From a virus: a stretch of DNA of 49,462 bases. The notes below the pieces were generated by a model that had not been told where the DNA came from, did no database searches, and saw only the letters and a program-made list of their open reading frames with translations. Both the position numbers and the translations under genes were made by a program. This document shows, one piece after another, positions 8,439 through 16,579 of this stretch (positions within the stretch are counted from its first letter, which is position 1; every line of letters begins with the position of its first letter). The stretch is from positions 1 to 49,462 of the IMG/VR virus record IMGVR_UViG_3300017762_002752, one strand, 5' to 3'.

Positions 8439-9466
8439 TTTACTAGGTCATCTAGATTATCGAAAAAGTCGTCACCTAAATGATTTTCAATTACCTGTCG
8501 TAGTTTACTGTTTTCTAAATTTTTAAGTTTGCGATATAGCACTACGTTACCTCGCTGAATATCCATAAACTTTTTAACGTAAAATGTATCATCAAATGTT
8601 GGATTTTCTTCTGGCACAAAGTCCTCCCTGTCTGTAAAACCTACTCTGTTTGTTTCACTAAAGAAACAACTGGCTATCCATTTTGTTCCTTTACTAATTA
8701 CTGTACTTTCGTGTATTGTACTCCAATTCTTGGCTTCATCGTAAGATTGCTTAAAGTATAACATGCTTCCTTTCTTAGGTTTTACATCAACGTTTAACTT
8801 TGGAAAGAATGTTGTGCCACCTTCGTAGTCATCATTAAGATACAGTATAGCAGTTCCTACTCTATCATTGCTTCCGTGAGAGTAGTAATTAATTTTATCA
8901 GGGAAATAAGGATAATCGTGGTGTAAGTCTAAGTATCTACCTTTATCATAATTGTATATGTCAATAGCTTCAATATGAGAGTGTTGTAGTCCGCAGTTAT
9001 CTACAATTGAATTTGCAATAGTATTATAGTGATGTGGATCCATACCAAGACTAATACCTCTTTGTTCCACATCTTCTGTTACCTGTGTATAACTTTCTTG
9101 TCTGCTCTGCTTTCCGCTGTCTGGATTCATTCCATCTGCAATGTGTTTAGCAATAATTTCGTCACACATGTCTTCTGAGACAGCATTGTCAAAAACTATG
9201 ATAAGAGGTTCTTCACAATATATTCTACCTTTAGCCATATTTAATACTGGCAACGGAACGGCATCATCTTCTAAAACAGTTATCTGCCCAGCGTGTTCTT
9301 TACCGTTGTACATAAATCTTTCAAAAGAAATCTTTTGTCTTTCTTTCATAGTCTTTGGTTCACTAATCATGTGCCATTTCTCACATATAATCTGATCGCC
9401 CTTATCAGTCTTGACAAAGCCAAAACCTTTTGCGTCATTGAACCACTGTACTATTCCTGTTTCCAT
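8435..9466 (-). CDS. Cold-shock domain fused to prolyl-4-hydroxylase-type 2OG oxygenase
   Basis: A 343-residue protein. Residues 1-65 form a cold-shock domain with the RNP1-like KGFGFV at 13-18 and an N-terminal GIVQWFN strand. Residues about 85-270 form a P4H-type 2OG oxygenase: His182-x-Asp184 (HHD), GGTTFFP at 216-222, His252 (IHES) and Lys262 (KGTKW), which in P4Hs binds 2OG. The remaining 70 residues are charged and unassigned. ATG 9466 is chosen because it forms a TAATG overlap with the upstream stop and starts the cold-shock fold. The architecture suggests an RNA- or ribosome-directed hydroxylase, which is inference. Both domains look intact. Confidence 0.88.
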   Translation of the reverse strand: METGIVQWFNDAKGFGFVKTDKGDQIICEKWHMISEPKTMKERQKISFERFMYNGKEHAGQITVLEDDAVPLPVLNMAKGRIYCEEPLIIVFDNAVSEDMCDEIIAKHIADGMNPDSGKQSRQESYTQVTEDVEQRGISLGMDPHHYNTIANSIVDNCGLQHSHIEAIDIYNYDKGRYLDLHHDYPYFPDKINYYSHGSNDRVGTAILYLNDDYEGGTTFFPKLNVDVKPKKGSMLYFKQSYDEAKNWSTIHESTVISKGTKWIASCFFSETNRVGFTDREDFVPEENPTFDDTFYVKKFMDIQRGNVVLYRKLKNLENSKLRQVIENHLGDDFFDNLDDLVK

Positions 9467-10005
9467 TACCATGCGTTCCATATGTACTTAGGCACTGTTC
9501 CGCAATTAGTTCCGGCGTGCCAAATCTTTCTATCTACCCACTCGTATGTTGCACCTTGTGGAACATTATAAAATGTTTCATTGCCTGCAATAAAAATATG
9601 CCCCCATTGCGGACTACCTATATGGCAATGATATCTAGGACAATCAGGAATACTTTCTTCATTGTCATGTACGTCCCAATGAATAGGTGCAAAACGTCCT
9701 GGGTGTATTCTACTTATCCACACATTTTTACAGTCTAATCCGTAAAACTCGTTCCAAGCATCAACTATGCTTTGGTCAAACTGTTTGCCTGGAATAAACA
9801 TATCCCAACCTGCTGTGCCACCTTCGTGTACAGTTTTATATCCTGCTTGTTCCCACATATCTAATATAGGATCTAATCCAGGAACAGTATCACCACGTTT
9901 ATGGCTAGGTCCTACATATTCAGGATCAACACTTGCACATTGATCAATTACACTATCCCAATCAATAGTGTTACATATTCCTAAATGTTTAATCTGCATC
10001 TGCAT
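9466..10005 (-). CDS. 2OG-Fe(II) oxygenase-like protein (paralog of 10561-11133)
   Basis: A 179-residue protein with His109-x-Asp111 in PIHWDV, then PQWGHIF, YEW and His163 in HAGTN. The same motif series (IDWD, PGR, HWDV, WG, YEW, HAGT) occurs in the protein at 10561-11133, so they are duplicates separated by the alternative oxidase gene. Fold and ligands fit the aspartyl-hydroxylase-like or cupin-like oxygenases. It sits in the eight-gene minus operon, overlaps its upstream neighbour by 17 bases, and its stop overlaps the next start. The substrate is unknown. Confidence 0.72.
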   Translation of the reverse strand: MQMQIKHLGICNTIDWDSVIDQCASVDPEYVGPSHKRGDTVPGLDPILDMWEQAGYKTVHEGGTAGWDMFIPGKQFDQSIVDAWNEFYGLDCKNVWISRIHPGRFAPIHWDVHDNEESIPDCPRYHCHIGSPQWGHIFIAGNETFYNVPQGATYEWVDRKIWHAGTNCGTVPKYIWNAW

Positions 10006-10564
10006 ACCTATGATTTACTTTACTGTGATGTTCTTCATCTGCTCTTACACATTTAATTAAGTCTGACAGTCTAGCAGTCTTTTTCATCTTGTAATAATCA
10101 ATTGCTAGTTGTGGAGCAGGAACATTTTCTACTTCTCCATTCTCTACCATTGCTAGATAGTCTGTATAACTCCTAACTGCTTCTTCTTCAAAGTATGCAA
10201 TCATTCTGTGTGCAAGTCTATAACTGATAATGTAAATTATAAAATAGAATATCATAAAAATGATTTGTGCTAACACAACTAATAGTCTTTCAAACACATT
10301 AGGTTTAGCAATTGCAATGAAAAACATTAAATGCATTCTTTCATTTTCTGCTTCTTCTAACATCTCTCTGATATCAGGACCAAAACCTGTTTTCATTTTA
10401 CGCAAACTTTTAAAATGCAACCACATGCCTGCAACCATACCAGGCACACCTGCTACTGTTTCTAGTACAACTGCTCTGTGTCCATATCTTTTAGCAAAAA
10501 ATGTATCTGCAAAGAATCTAAAAAACTTTGTCATTCCCATTGCTAATGCATTTCTAATTTTCAT
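9989..10564 (-). CDS. Alternative oxidase (di-iron quinol oxidase, AOX/PTOX family)
   Basis: A 191-residue membrane-associated di-iron protein. All AOX ligand motifs are visible in order: LET (Glu35), NERMHL (Glu75, His78), FEEEA (Glu126/127) and RADEEHH (Glu177, His180), followed by KVNHRYAD as in the family's C-terminus. Hydrophobic stretches at about 92-116 fit the helices that sit in one membrane leaflet. AOX oxidises quinol and reduces O2 to water without pumping protons. Plastoquinol oxidases of this family are known from cyanophages. Here the gene lies between two paralogous oxygenase genes and starts with an ATGA overlap. It could keep electron flow or lower O2 for iron enzymes (inference). 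Confidence 0.9.
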   Translation of the reverse strand: MKIRNALAMGMTKFFRFFADTFFAKRYGHRAVVLETVAGVPGMVAGMWLHFKSLRKMKTGFGPDIREMLEEAENERMHLMFFIAIAKPNVFERLLVVLAQIIFMIFYFIIYIISYRLAHRMIAYFEEEAVRSYTDYLAMVENGEVENVPAPQLAIDYYKMKKTARLSDLIKCVRADEEHHSKVNHRYADAD

Positions 10565-11133
10565 TTGTTTGGCCTTCCTAAAAAATGAAACAGGTATTGT
10601 TTGTGTATTCCCATACTTGTTCCTGCATGATGGCTTCTATAATTATCCCATTCATATATGCTACCTTGTATTTCATTATGGAAGCACTGGTTTTCTAGTA
10701 TAAGAACATTACCCCACCTTGGCTTATCTATAAAGCATACCCAACGTTTTAGCTCTCCTAATGATAACCATTCTTCTTCTTTATCTTCGACATCCCAATG
10801 ATATGGAACATTACGCCCAGGATCAACTTCGCTTACAAAAACTCTTAATGGCTGTGCGTTTACTAGTTTTGCAAACTTATTTTGTATTTCAATATCAAAA
10901 TGTTCACCTGGATAGTAGTCATGCCAGTATATTTCTTCTAAATTATAACCAGCACCTTGCCATGTTCCTATAATATCTCTATAACTTTGAAGTAGTGGAC
11001 CATCTGATTCTGCTTCGCTACGGTCAACTACACTTGTAACTGTATTCTTATCACCTGTAGTACATTCCATACATTTCTTTACAATAGGATCCCAATCAAT
11101 AATAGATTGTGTACTACCAAAAAATTTAGGCAT
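10561..11133 (-). CDS. 2OG-Fe(II) oxygenase-like protein (paralog of 9466-10005)
   Basis: A 190-residue protein. It has His112-x-Asp114 in PYHWDV, PRWGNV, YEWD and a distal His168/169 in HHAGT. It can be aligned by eye with the protein at 9466-10005 over nearly its whole length, from the N-terminal IDWD to the C-terminal HAGT motif, so it arose by duplication. A GGAG Shine-Dalgarno sequence precedes the ATG, which overlaps the upstream stop by 8 bases. The substrate is unknown. Retention of both copies suggests distinct targets. Confidence 0.72.
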   Translation of the reverse strand: MPKFFGSTQSIIDWDPIVKKCMECTTGDKNTVTSVVDRSEAESDGPLLQSYRDIIGTWQGAGYNLEEIYWHDYYPGEHFDIEIQNKFAKLVNAQPLRVFVSEVDPGRNVPYHWDVEDKEEEWLSLGELKRWVCFIDKPRWGNVLILENQCFHNEIQGSIYEWDNYRSHHAGTSMGIHKQYLFHFLGRPNK

Positions 11134-11809
11134 TGAATAACTCCTCGTATATGTAACTCATATTCTGATCTCCCCATAAAACATGTGTGCTTAAACTACG
11201 CTTAAACATAATTTCTAAGTTTATTTTGTCTTCAACAAGCTCACCTGTTTCATCTAACCTAAATTGTGCTGTATCGTGTATAATACCTTGCATGTACTTT
11301 TCTTCAATATAAGGATCATCAATAGGAACACAGCCGTACCAGTCTATACATTTCATTTGTTTGTAATCTGTAATATAATGACAATGTGGATACATTGTTA
11401 ATTTGTATATACCTTCGTCAAATTGATCAACAATTATATCTCTAATTTGTCTACGCCACATATACTCTGGCCACTCTTCAACTTCAGGATCATAAATTAC
11501 TTGGTTACAACTTTTACCATACCACTTGATGTAAATTTTTTGATTTTTGTAATCTATATCTTTTACCTCTGGTGCATACTTTTTATCTTTGAATAATTCA
11601 AGATAAGTTAATTCGTTTTGAAAAAACCAATCAACAACTTCTTTTGTATACAATGGTCGATGCTGTATATCTCTATATGCGTATTCGTTTGGAAATCCGT
11701 AGTTCTTACAAAATGTTTTTCCATCTTCACTTACAAGAGGTTCATAAGTTTGTTGTGCCATACAAGGACGGCCAATGCTATCAAGTTTTAAGTAATGGTT
11801 CCATTTCAT
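11126..11809 (-). CDS. Protein-kinase-fold-like protein (paralog of 6175-6867)
   Basis: A 227-residue protein from ATG 11809, which overlaps the epimerase stop (ATGA). It shares with the gene at 6175 a KTFC strand near the N-terminus, PEVKDIDY then a KIYIKWYG strand, and a helix followed by GIYKLTMYPH and KCIDWYG. These correspond to kinase-fold N-lobe, hinge and catalytic-loop positions, but the catalytic HxD and DFG are not conserved in the usual form. It is the second gene of the eight-gene minus operon. It may phosphorylate a sugar or simply bind a ligand. Confidence 0.6.
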   Translation of the reverse strand: MKWNHYLKLDSIGRPCMAQQTYEPLVSEDGKTFCKNYGFPNEYAYRDIQHRPLYTKEVVDWFFQNELTYLELFKDKKYAPEVKDIDYKNQKIYIKWYGKSCNQVIYDPEVEEWPEYMWRRQIRDIIVDQFDEGIYKLTMYPHCHYITDYKQMKCIDWYGCVPIDDPYIEEKYMQGIIHDTAQFRLDETGELVEDKINLEIMFKRSLSTHVLWGDQNMSYIYEELFNA

Positions 11810-12717
11810 ACAATAGCCTTCCATATCTCGATAGTTTTATCAAGTCCTTCGTCTAATGTAACTTTTGGTTCCCACCCTAGTTTTTTCTTAATTAGTGTAT
11901 TGTTAGAGTTAAGCCAGTAAATCTCTCCTGCACGAAATAGTTTTGTATCCCAGTTGATAGTTCCTTTCCAGTCTAACTTTTTAGCAATTAGTTCTGCATA
12001 GTCTCTAATCTTAATAGGATTATCCGGACCAATTGTAAAAATACTTCCGTCATTACATTTATCAGGATTGTTAATTACTGTTTCCCAGGCATCTAGCATA
12101 TCGTCAACAAAAATAAAATTACGATACGGCTCAGCATAACCTAAGTTACACTTGTCTGGATTAGTTAACATTTGATTAATAATTTGTTCAGTTACAAAAA
12201 ACTCATTATCCTTTCTGCCATAGCAGTTTGTTTGCCTTAGAGCTGTAAAAGGAAAGTCATAACAACGATGTGCATATTCTAAATACTTTTCACAACCATA
12301 CTTTGCAACTGCATACGGAGCATTAGGATTAGGAACAGTGTTTTCGTCAAATGCTATAGATTGCTTTGGTGTACCGTGTTCTTCAATTTCATCTGAAATA
12401 GGTTGCCACCCGTACACTTCCATTGTACTTGCAAACACAAAGTTTCTTAAATTTTTTACCTTGGCTGCTGTTTCAATTAAGTTAACTGTGCCAACATAAT
12501 TAATTTCACTAAATGTAATCTGCTCGTAAAAACTTTGTTCGACTTCTGTACGTGCAGCAAGATGAACAATAATATCAGGTTTTACTAATAATACTTCGCC
12601 AGCAACTGATTGATGATCTAGCAAATCGCTTTTCAAATGATGCACTTCGTGATTCTTTAGTCTTTCGGATAGATGAGAACCTATGAATCCAGATGATCCT
12701 GTCATTAAAATTTTCAC
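11806..12717 (-). CDS. NAD-dependent sugar-nucleotide epimerase/dehydratase
   Basis: A 303-residue extended SDR. It has GxxGxxG in MTGSSGFIG at 5-13, a STMEVYG segment near 97-103, Tyr135-x-x-x-Lys139 (YAVAK), and the downstream NCYGR and YRNFIFVDD segments typical of NDP-sugar epimerases and dehydratases. Expected substrates are UDP- or GDP-sugars. GTG 12717 is preferred because GGAG lies 8 nt upstream; an in-frame TTG at 12723 is only 2 nt from that site. It is the first gene of the minus operon 12717-7394. It points to glycan remodelling, in line with kdsA and the phosphomannomutase further on. Confidence 0.85.
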   Translation of the reverse strand: MKILMTGSSGFIGSHLSERLKNHEVHHLKSDLLDHQSVAGEVLLVKPDIIVHLAARTEVEQSFYEQITFSEINYVGTVNLIETAAKVKNLRNFVFASTMEVYGWQPISDEIEEHGTPKQSIAFDENTVPNPNAPYAVAKYGCEKYLEYAHRCYDFPFTALRQTNCYGRKDNEFFVTEQIINQMLTNPDKCNLGYAEPYRNFIFVDDMLDAWETVINNPDKCNDGSIFTIGPDNPIKIRDYAELIAKKLDWKGTINWDTKLFRAGEIYWLNSNNTLIKKKLGWEPKVTLDEGLDKTIEIWKAIV

Positions 12718-12733
12718 TGCCAATACTCCATAT

Positions 12734-12741
12734 AATAAATA
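12734..12741 (+). promoter_or_regulatory. Late promoter AATAAATA
   Basis: AATAAATA followed by exactly 5 nt and ATG 12747. The divergent minus operon lacks an equally good box; a weak CATAAGTA is present on that strand. Confidence 0.6.
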
Positions 12742-12746
12742 TACTT

Positions 12747-13091
12747 ATGCTAAAAAGTGCTACTATTAAAGAATTCAGGCAGACCGCAAAAGGTTATAAC
12801 GATATACCTGATGATGTTAAAATACTAGTAGAAACAAACGGTAACAGTGACGCTGCTTTTTACATAAGTGATTGGTATCTACTAAAAATTTACGATGAAT
12901 CTTTAACAATTAGCAGTGATGTGCAACAAAAGTATTCTACACTTATTGAAAAAGTAAAAGAGCATAATCTAAACTATGCTGCCATTCATGTATGCAATAC
13001 TGCTATGATGGAAGAAGTAAAACGTAAAAATAAAGGAAGAACTGTAATAGAAGTTAGTGCAAATACTTTATTGGTATTACACCGTTATTAA
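12747..13091 (+). CDS. Unrecognised 114-residue protein
   Basis: A small soluble protein with a mixed alpha/beta pattern. There is an acidic centre, two hydrophobic strands (DAAFYISDWYLL and a C-terminal NTLLVLHRY) and no cysteines in metal-like pairs. ATG 12747 is chosen over upstream in-frame codons because a late box ends 5 nt before it. The 3' end overlaps the convergent oxygenase gene by 15 bases. It is a single-gene plus-strand cassette between two minus-strand blocks. No function can be named. Confidence 0.55.
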   Translation: MLKSATIKEFRQTAKGYNDIPDDVKILVETNGNSDAAFYISDWYLLKIYDESLTISSDVQQKYSTLIEKVKEHNLNYAAIHVCNTAMMEEVKRKNKGRTVIEVSANTLLVLHRY

Positions 13092-13733
13092 TTTCATATT
13101 TGGTGGAACAGGAATTTGATTTACTAATCCTGCTTCAATGTCAAACTCTATACCTTGCTCAACAACTTTTACGTTGCTAATGACTTTTTGATTGTTTGCT
13201 GCTCTGTTTAACCATGGACTTAGATACTTATCAAACTCGTATCTTACGTTTCCTTCTGAGCCTGTTATTCTAACATGCTTTGGATCATTAATAATATTCT
13301 TAGGTAGTAACTTTCTTACAACTAGTTGAGCTCTTATGTGAGCACCTATATTCATTGCAGTGTGTGGAATACCTGCGTCCATGTCATACCATTTACCGTC
13401 AAGCACAGTTTTAAACATTTCTTCTTTTTCTAAGTCAATAAGATAGGCTTCGTCGCCACATAAATTTAAGTGCCATCGATTGTCAATGTCTGCATGTGAA
13501 GTATAGCAACTAGGCGATTCTAAAATAATAATTCTAGCTTGTCCTTTAGGTTCTGGTAAACTATTCCAAATAGATTCCCATTGTGTACCCAAGTACTCTG
13601 GTTTTAACTGCCAAGGATCATAAAAGAAACTGCCAGTCTGTTCTGAAATATTAAACTTTCCTATTTCGTAAACATCGCCCATTACACCCTCTATCACCTC
13701 TAAAGGTACTGTATATTTGGTATTTTGGATCAT
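13077..13733 (-). CDS. 2OG-Fe(II) oxygenase-like protein (aspartyl hydroxylase type)
   Basis: A 218-residue protein with His80-x-Asp82 in SHADID, followed by an Arg-Trp-His-Leu strand, His124 (IPHTAMN) and Arg134. This is the arrangement of aspartyl/asparaginyl hydroxylase-like enzymes. Two in-frame ATGs lie 6 bases apart; the downstream one (13733) is chosen because the GGTAAATA box ends exactly 5 nt before it and the upstream ATG overlaps the box. It is a single-gene minus cassette, divergent from the PP-loop gene. The substrate is unknown. Confidence 0.72.
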   Translation of the reverse strand: MIQNTKYTVPLEVIEGVMGDVYEIGKFNISEQTGSFFYDPWQLKPEYLGTQWESIWNSLPEPKGQARIIILESPSCYTSHADIDNRWHLNLCGDEAYLIDLEKEEMFKTVLDGKWYDMDAGIPHTAMNIGAHIRAQLVVRKLLPKNIINDPKHVRITGSEGNVRYEFDKYLSPWLNRAANNQKVISNVKVVEQGIEFDIEAGLVNQIPVPPNMKLITV

Positions 13734-13738
13734 ATGCA

Positions 13739-13746
13739 TATTTACC
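13739..13746 (-). promoter_or_regulatory. Late promoter GGTAAATA
   Basis: The minus strand reads GGTAAATA, 5 nt, then ATG 13733. It pairs divergently with the box at 13775-13782. Confidence 0.65.
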
Positions 13747-13774
13747 GGAACTACGATATGTGCGTATAAAACTT

Positions 13775-13782
13775 GGTAAATA
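13775..13782 (+). promoter_or_regulatory. Late promoter GGTAAATA
   Basis: GGTAAATA followed by exactly 5 nt and ATG 13788. It is the same octamer as the divergent box at 13739-13746. Confidence 0.65.
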
Positions 13783-13787
13783 TCGTT

Positions 13788-14525
13788 ATGCGTAAGATAA
13801 AGATCGACAATGTGTCCATTCCAGTCGATATAAAATGGAAAAACATTGGTATTAGTTTAAGTGGAGGAGCAGATAGTGCGTTACTTGCGTACTTGATTTG
13901 CAAAAATCTACATGACAACTGCAAGGTACACATCAGCACACAAGTTAGAATGTGGAAATCACGCCCATGGCAAGAACATATTTCAGCAGAAGTATTTGAT
14001 TGGTTTGTGGGATACTTTCCTGATCTTGAATTTGAAAGGCATGTTAATTTTATACCGCCTGAACTTGAAGAGCCTAATTCAACTATGATTAAAGATGCCT
14101 ACGGAAAAATGAAACCAGGTAACAGAATTATATTGAGGTCTTTTAACGAATATCTTGCACACAAGGTAAACTTAGATGCTTGGTATGCAGCAGTGACACT
14201 AAATCCAGATGTAGAATTTGATGGTGCAATGAGCGATAGACAAGAACCTACTATAGATACTATAATGGAACACATGGGAGTAACAGTTTGCCATCCGTTT
14301 GTTGCAAGTAAGAAAGACTGGGTTATAGAACAATACATAAAAAATGATATTGCTGAACTGTTAAACATCACTAGAAGTTGTGAAGGCGACAATGATGCAT
14401 ATCCAGAAGTTTTTAAAGGACTAGATTATACAACATACACACCTGGACAGTATGTACCAACATGCAAAAAATGTTTTTGGTGTCAAGAAAGACAATGGGG
14501 AGTAATGAATGCCATGCAAAAGTAA
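13788..14525 (+). CDS. PP-loop ATPase, QueC/ExsB-like
   Basis: A 245-residue protein with the PP-loop SLSGGADS (residues 23-30), which binds ATP for adenylation. Near the C-terminus is a cysteine set (RSCEG, then CKKCFWCQERQW) like the zinc site of QueC, which makes 7-cyano-7-deazaguanine. The middle differs from QueC (a DAWYAAVTLN segment instead of the usual loop), so a related amidotransferase or nucleobase-modifying activity is also possible. The frame starts earlier at a TTG, but ATG 13788 follows a late box by 5 nt. It overlaps the next radical SAM gene by 17 bases. A QueD-family gene is at 27320. Confidence 0.75.
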   Translation: MRKIKIDNVSIPVDIKWKNIGISLSGGADSALLAYLICKNLHDNCKVHISTQVRMWKSRPWQEHISAEVFDWFVGYFPDLEFERHVNFIPPELEEPNSTMIKDAYGKMKPGNRIILRSFNEYLAHKVNLDAWYAAVTLNPDVEFDGAMSDRQEPTIDTIMEHMGVTVCHPFVASKKDWVIEQYIKNDIAELLNITRSCEGDNDAYPEVFKGLDYTTYTPGQYVPTCKKCFWCQERQWGVMNAMQK

Positions 14526-15777
14526 AACATTTTGTATGCACCCTTTTACAGGCTTGGCAACAAGAGAAGACGGAGCCATTAAGGTATGCTGTCGTAGTCA
14601 ACCAATTGGTTGGATACAAAATGAAACAGTAGAAGAAGTGTGGAATGGCGACAAGATGAAAGAAGTCAGACGCCAGGTAATGAATGACGAGCGACCAGAT
14701 GTTTGTAAGCCGTGCTTTGATCTTGAAGATCAGGGTGTAGAGAGCTTACGACAGCGTCATATAGCAGGAGTAATACCTGAAGCAAGGGTAAACTTATACC
14801 CTGATGCTTTAGACGCTTTAAACGAAGATTATACAATGCCGTTTGAACTTCCTACTATGGAAATAAAACTTAACAATCTTTGTAATTTAAAGTGTCGTAT
14901 GTGCAATCCATTAGATAGCACACAATGGAAAGATTGGAATCAAGTTACTGAATTTTATAAAAAAGAAAACAACTATCTTATTCCTACTGTTGAAAAACTA
15001 GTTGATACACCTGGAAAGTATATAGGTCCGTTTGATAACTCAGATAACTGGTGGAGTAGTTTTGAAAAACTATTGCCTTTCTTTAGGCGTGTAGAATTTG
15101 CAGGTGGAGAACCTTTAATGGATCCATACCACTATAAAATTTTAGATAGACTAGCAGAGTATGGAGAAAATATAGAAATTAAGTATGCTACTAACGGCAC
15201 AACATTAGGTATTAAAGGTGGACGTACTATTCATGACTACTGGCCTAAGTTTAAAAGTGTTGCAGTAAATATAAGTATAGATGGTTTGCATGATACATAT
15301 GAATATATTAGAGGCAATGGTAAGTTTAGTGAAGTAGAAGAAAACGTAAAAGTATTTAAGAGCTTTCCTAACGTAAGTAGAGTAGTAGGCGCTTTTACAG
15401 TCCAAGCAAATAACATTATGCAGATTTGTGATGTTATTGATTATTTCTTAAATGATATGGGTATTATATTTTACTCACATAGAGTAAACTATCCTATGTC
15501 TTTGTCAGCACAAGTAGTGCCGCCAGAACTAAAAGAAAAAGTAATAAAAGACTTAGAAGCAATGAAAACTAAAGTTTTAAATTATGATGTTATAAGAGAA
15601 AATGAATTGCTTAAAAAAGTTACTCTACAACAAATACAAGACAACATTAATTTTTTACAGGCTAAATGTATGCACGACACACATTGGCAAGACTGTATAG
15701 CATTCAACCATAATTTAGATAAAACTAGGGGGCAAGACTTTCTCACAGCCAACCCTGAGTTCGCTCCTTATGTTTAA
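14509..15777 (+). CDS. Twitch-type radical SAM protein
   Basis: A 422-residue protein with an N-terminal cysteine region (Cys9, Cys27, Cys28, Cys66, Cys69) preceding the radical SAM core. The core has CX3CX2C at Cys125, Cys129, Cys132, GGEP at 199-202 and a later NISIDG strand. This N-terminal SPASM/twitch-like arrangement is shared with the protein at 18454-19836. It probably binds one radical-generating [4Fe-4S] cluster and one or more auxiliary clusters. It overlaps the PP-loop gene upstream and the next gene by 8 bases. The substrate, possibly a peptide or protein, is unknown. Confidence 0.88.
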   Translation: MPCKSKTFCMHPFTGLATREDGAIKVCCRSQPIGWIQNETVEEVWNGDKMKEVRRQVMNDERPDVCKPCFDLEDQGVESLRQRHIAGVIPEARVNLYPDALDALNEDYTMPFELPTMEIKLNNLCNLKCRMCNPLDSTQWKDWNQVTEFYKKENNYLIPTVEKLVDTPGKYIGPFDNSDNWWSSFEKLLPFFRRVEFAGGEPLMDPYHYKILDRLAEYGENIEIKYATNGTTLGIKGGRTIHDYWPKFKSVAVNISIDGLHDTYEYIRGNGKFSEVEENVKVFKSFPNVSRVVGAFTVQANNIMQICDVIDYFLNDMGIIFYSHRVNYPMSLSAQVVPPELKEKVIKDLEAMKTKVLNYDVIRENELLKKVTLQQIQDNINFLQAKCMHDTHWQDCIAFNHNLDKTRGQDFLTANPEFAPYV

Positions 15778-16579
15778 CCTTATATTAACAAACGGCAAAG
15801 AAGATACTAGTATACCATTTAAAGTTAGAAATACTAGTATTGCTAAAAAATGGCACAAAGAACTTTTAAAAAATTATAAATTATACGAAATAGATAGATT
15901 TACTAACTGGGGTACGCATAATCTTATTGATGAACTTAATCAATGTATTAAAGAAATAAAACACAGTGGAGTTTATATTGATCGATATATCAGTACTAAT
16001 AGTACTAGTATGCAACAAGATTTAAACTATCTGCATAAATTTTTTGAAGACTTACGTGGCGAAGCAACCATAGGAACAGAATGGTTTAATAATTCTCCAA
16101 AGAAAATACAAAAATGCGTAGAGCGTTTTAATATTCTTATACATAAATTAGAAGCAGAGTTACGAACAACGAATCATCCTACAGTAGTAGTTACTTTTAA
16201 AGATAGACCTGTGATGAACCTATCACAAGAAGATATGAAACACTTTACATTTCAATGGACTCACGGAACTGTATACATAAATTATTGTCAAGTTGGAAAA
16301 ACAGTTTTAGATATCTTTAAAGACAAAGATGGTGTAGCCAAAGGAATAAGACCTCAAGAATTTTATAGTGCAGATTTTATGGTTAAGTTTGGTCCTACAA
16401 TACCTTATCCAATGTACTTACTAAGAAAAATTTATATAAATTTATGGATAAAGTTACAATCATTTAAATTTAAAAATCTTAATTTAGGAATGATTCCTGT
16501 AGCAGATCTAATTGAAGATATTGACATAACACATTTAAAAAAATATAATGAAGTTAAAGGTGTACAATGCATAAAGTAA
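15770..16579 (+). CDS. Unrecognised protein between two radical SAM genes
   Basis: A 269-residue protein, largely alpha-helical at the N-terminus and rich in Lys, Asn and Tyr, with no metal motif or membrane segment. It begins 8 bases inside the twitch radical SAM gene and ends 13 bases inside the next radical SAM gene, so all three are surely co-translated. That position makes it a candidate substrate-binding or partner protein for the radical SAM enzymes (inference). It is longer than a typical precursor peptide and shows no leader/core pattern. No family recognised. Confidence 0.6.
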   Translation: MFNLILTNGKEDTSIPFKVRNTSIAKKWHKELLKNYKLYEIDRFTNWGTHNLIDELNQCIKEIKHSGVYIDRYISTNSTSMQQDLNYLHKFFEDLRGEATIGTEWFNNSPKKIQKCVERFNILIHKLEAELRTTNHPTVVVTFKDRPVMNLSQEDMKHFTFQWTHGTVYINYCQVGKTVLDIFKDKDGVAKGIRPQEFYSADFMVKFGPTIPYPMYLLRKIYINLWIKLQSFKFKNLNLGMIPVADLIEDIDITHLKKYNEVKGVQCIK

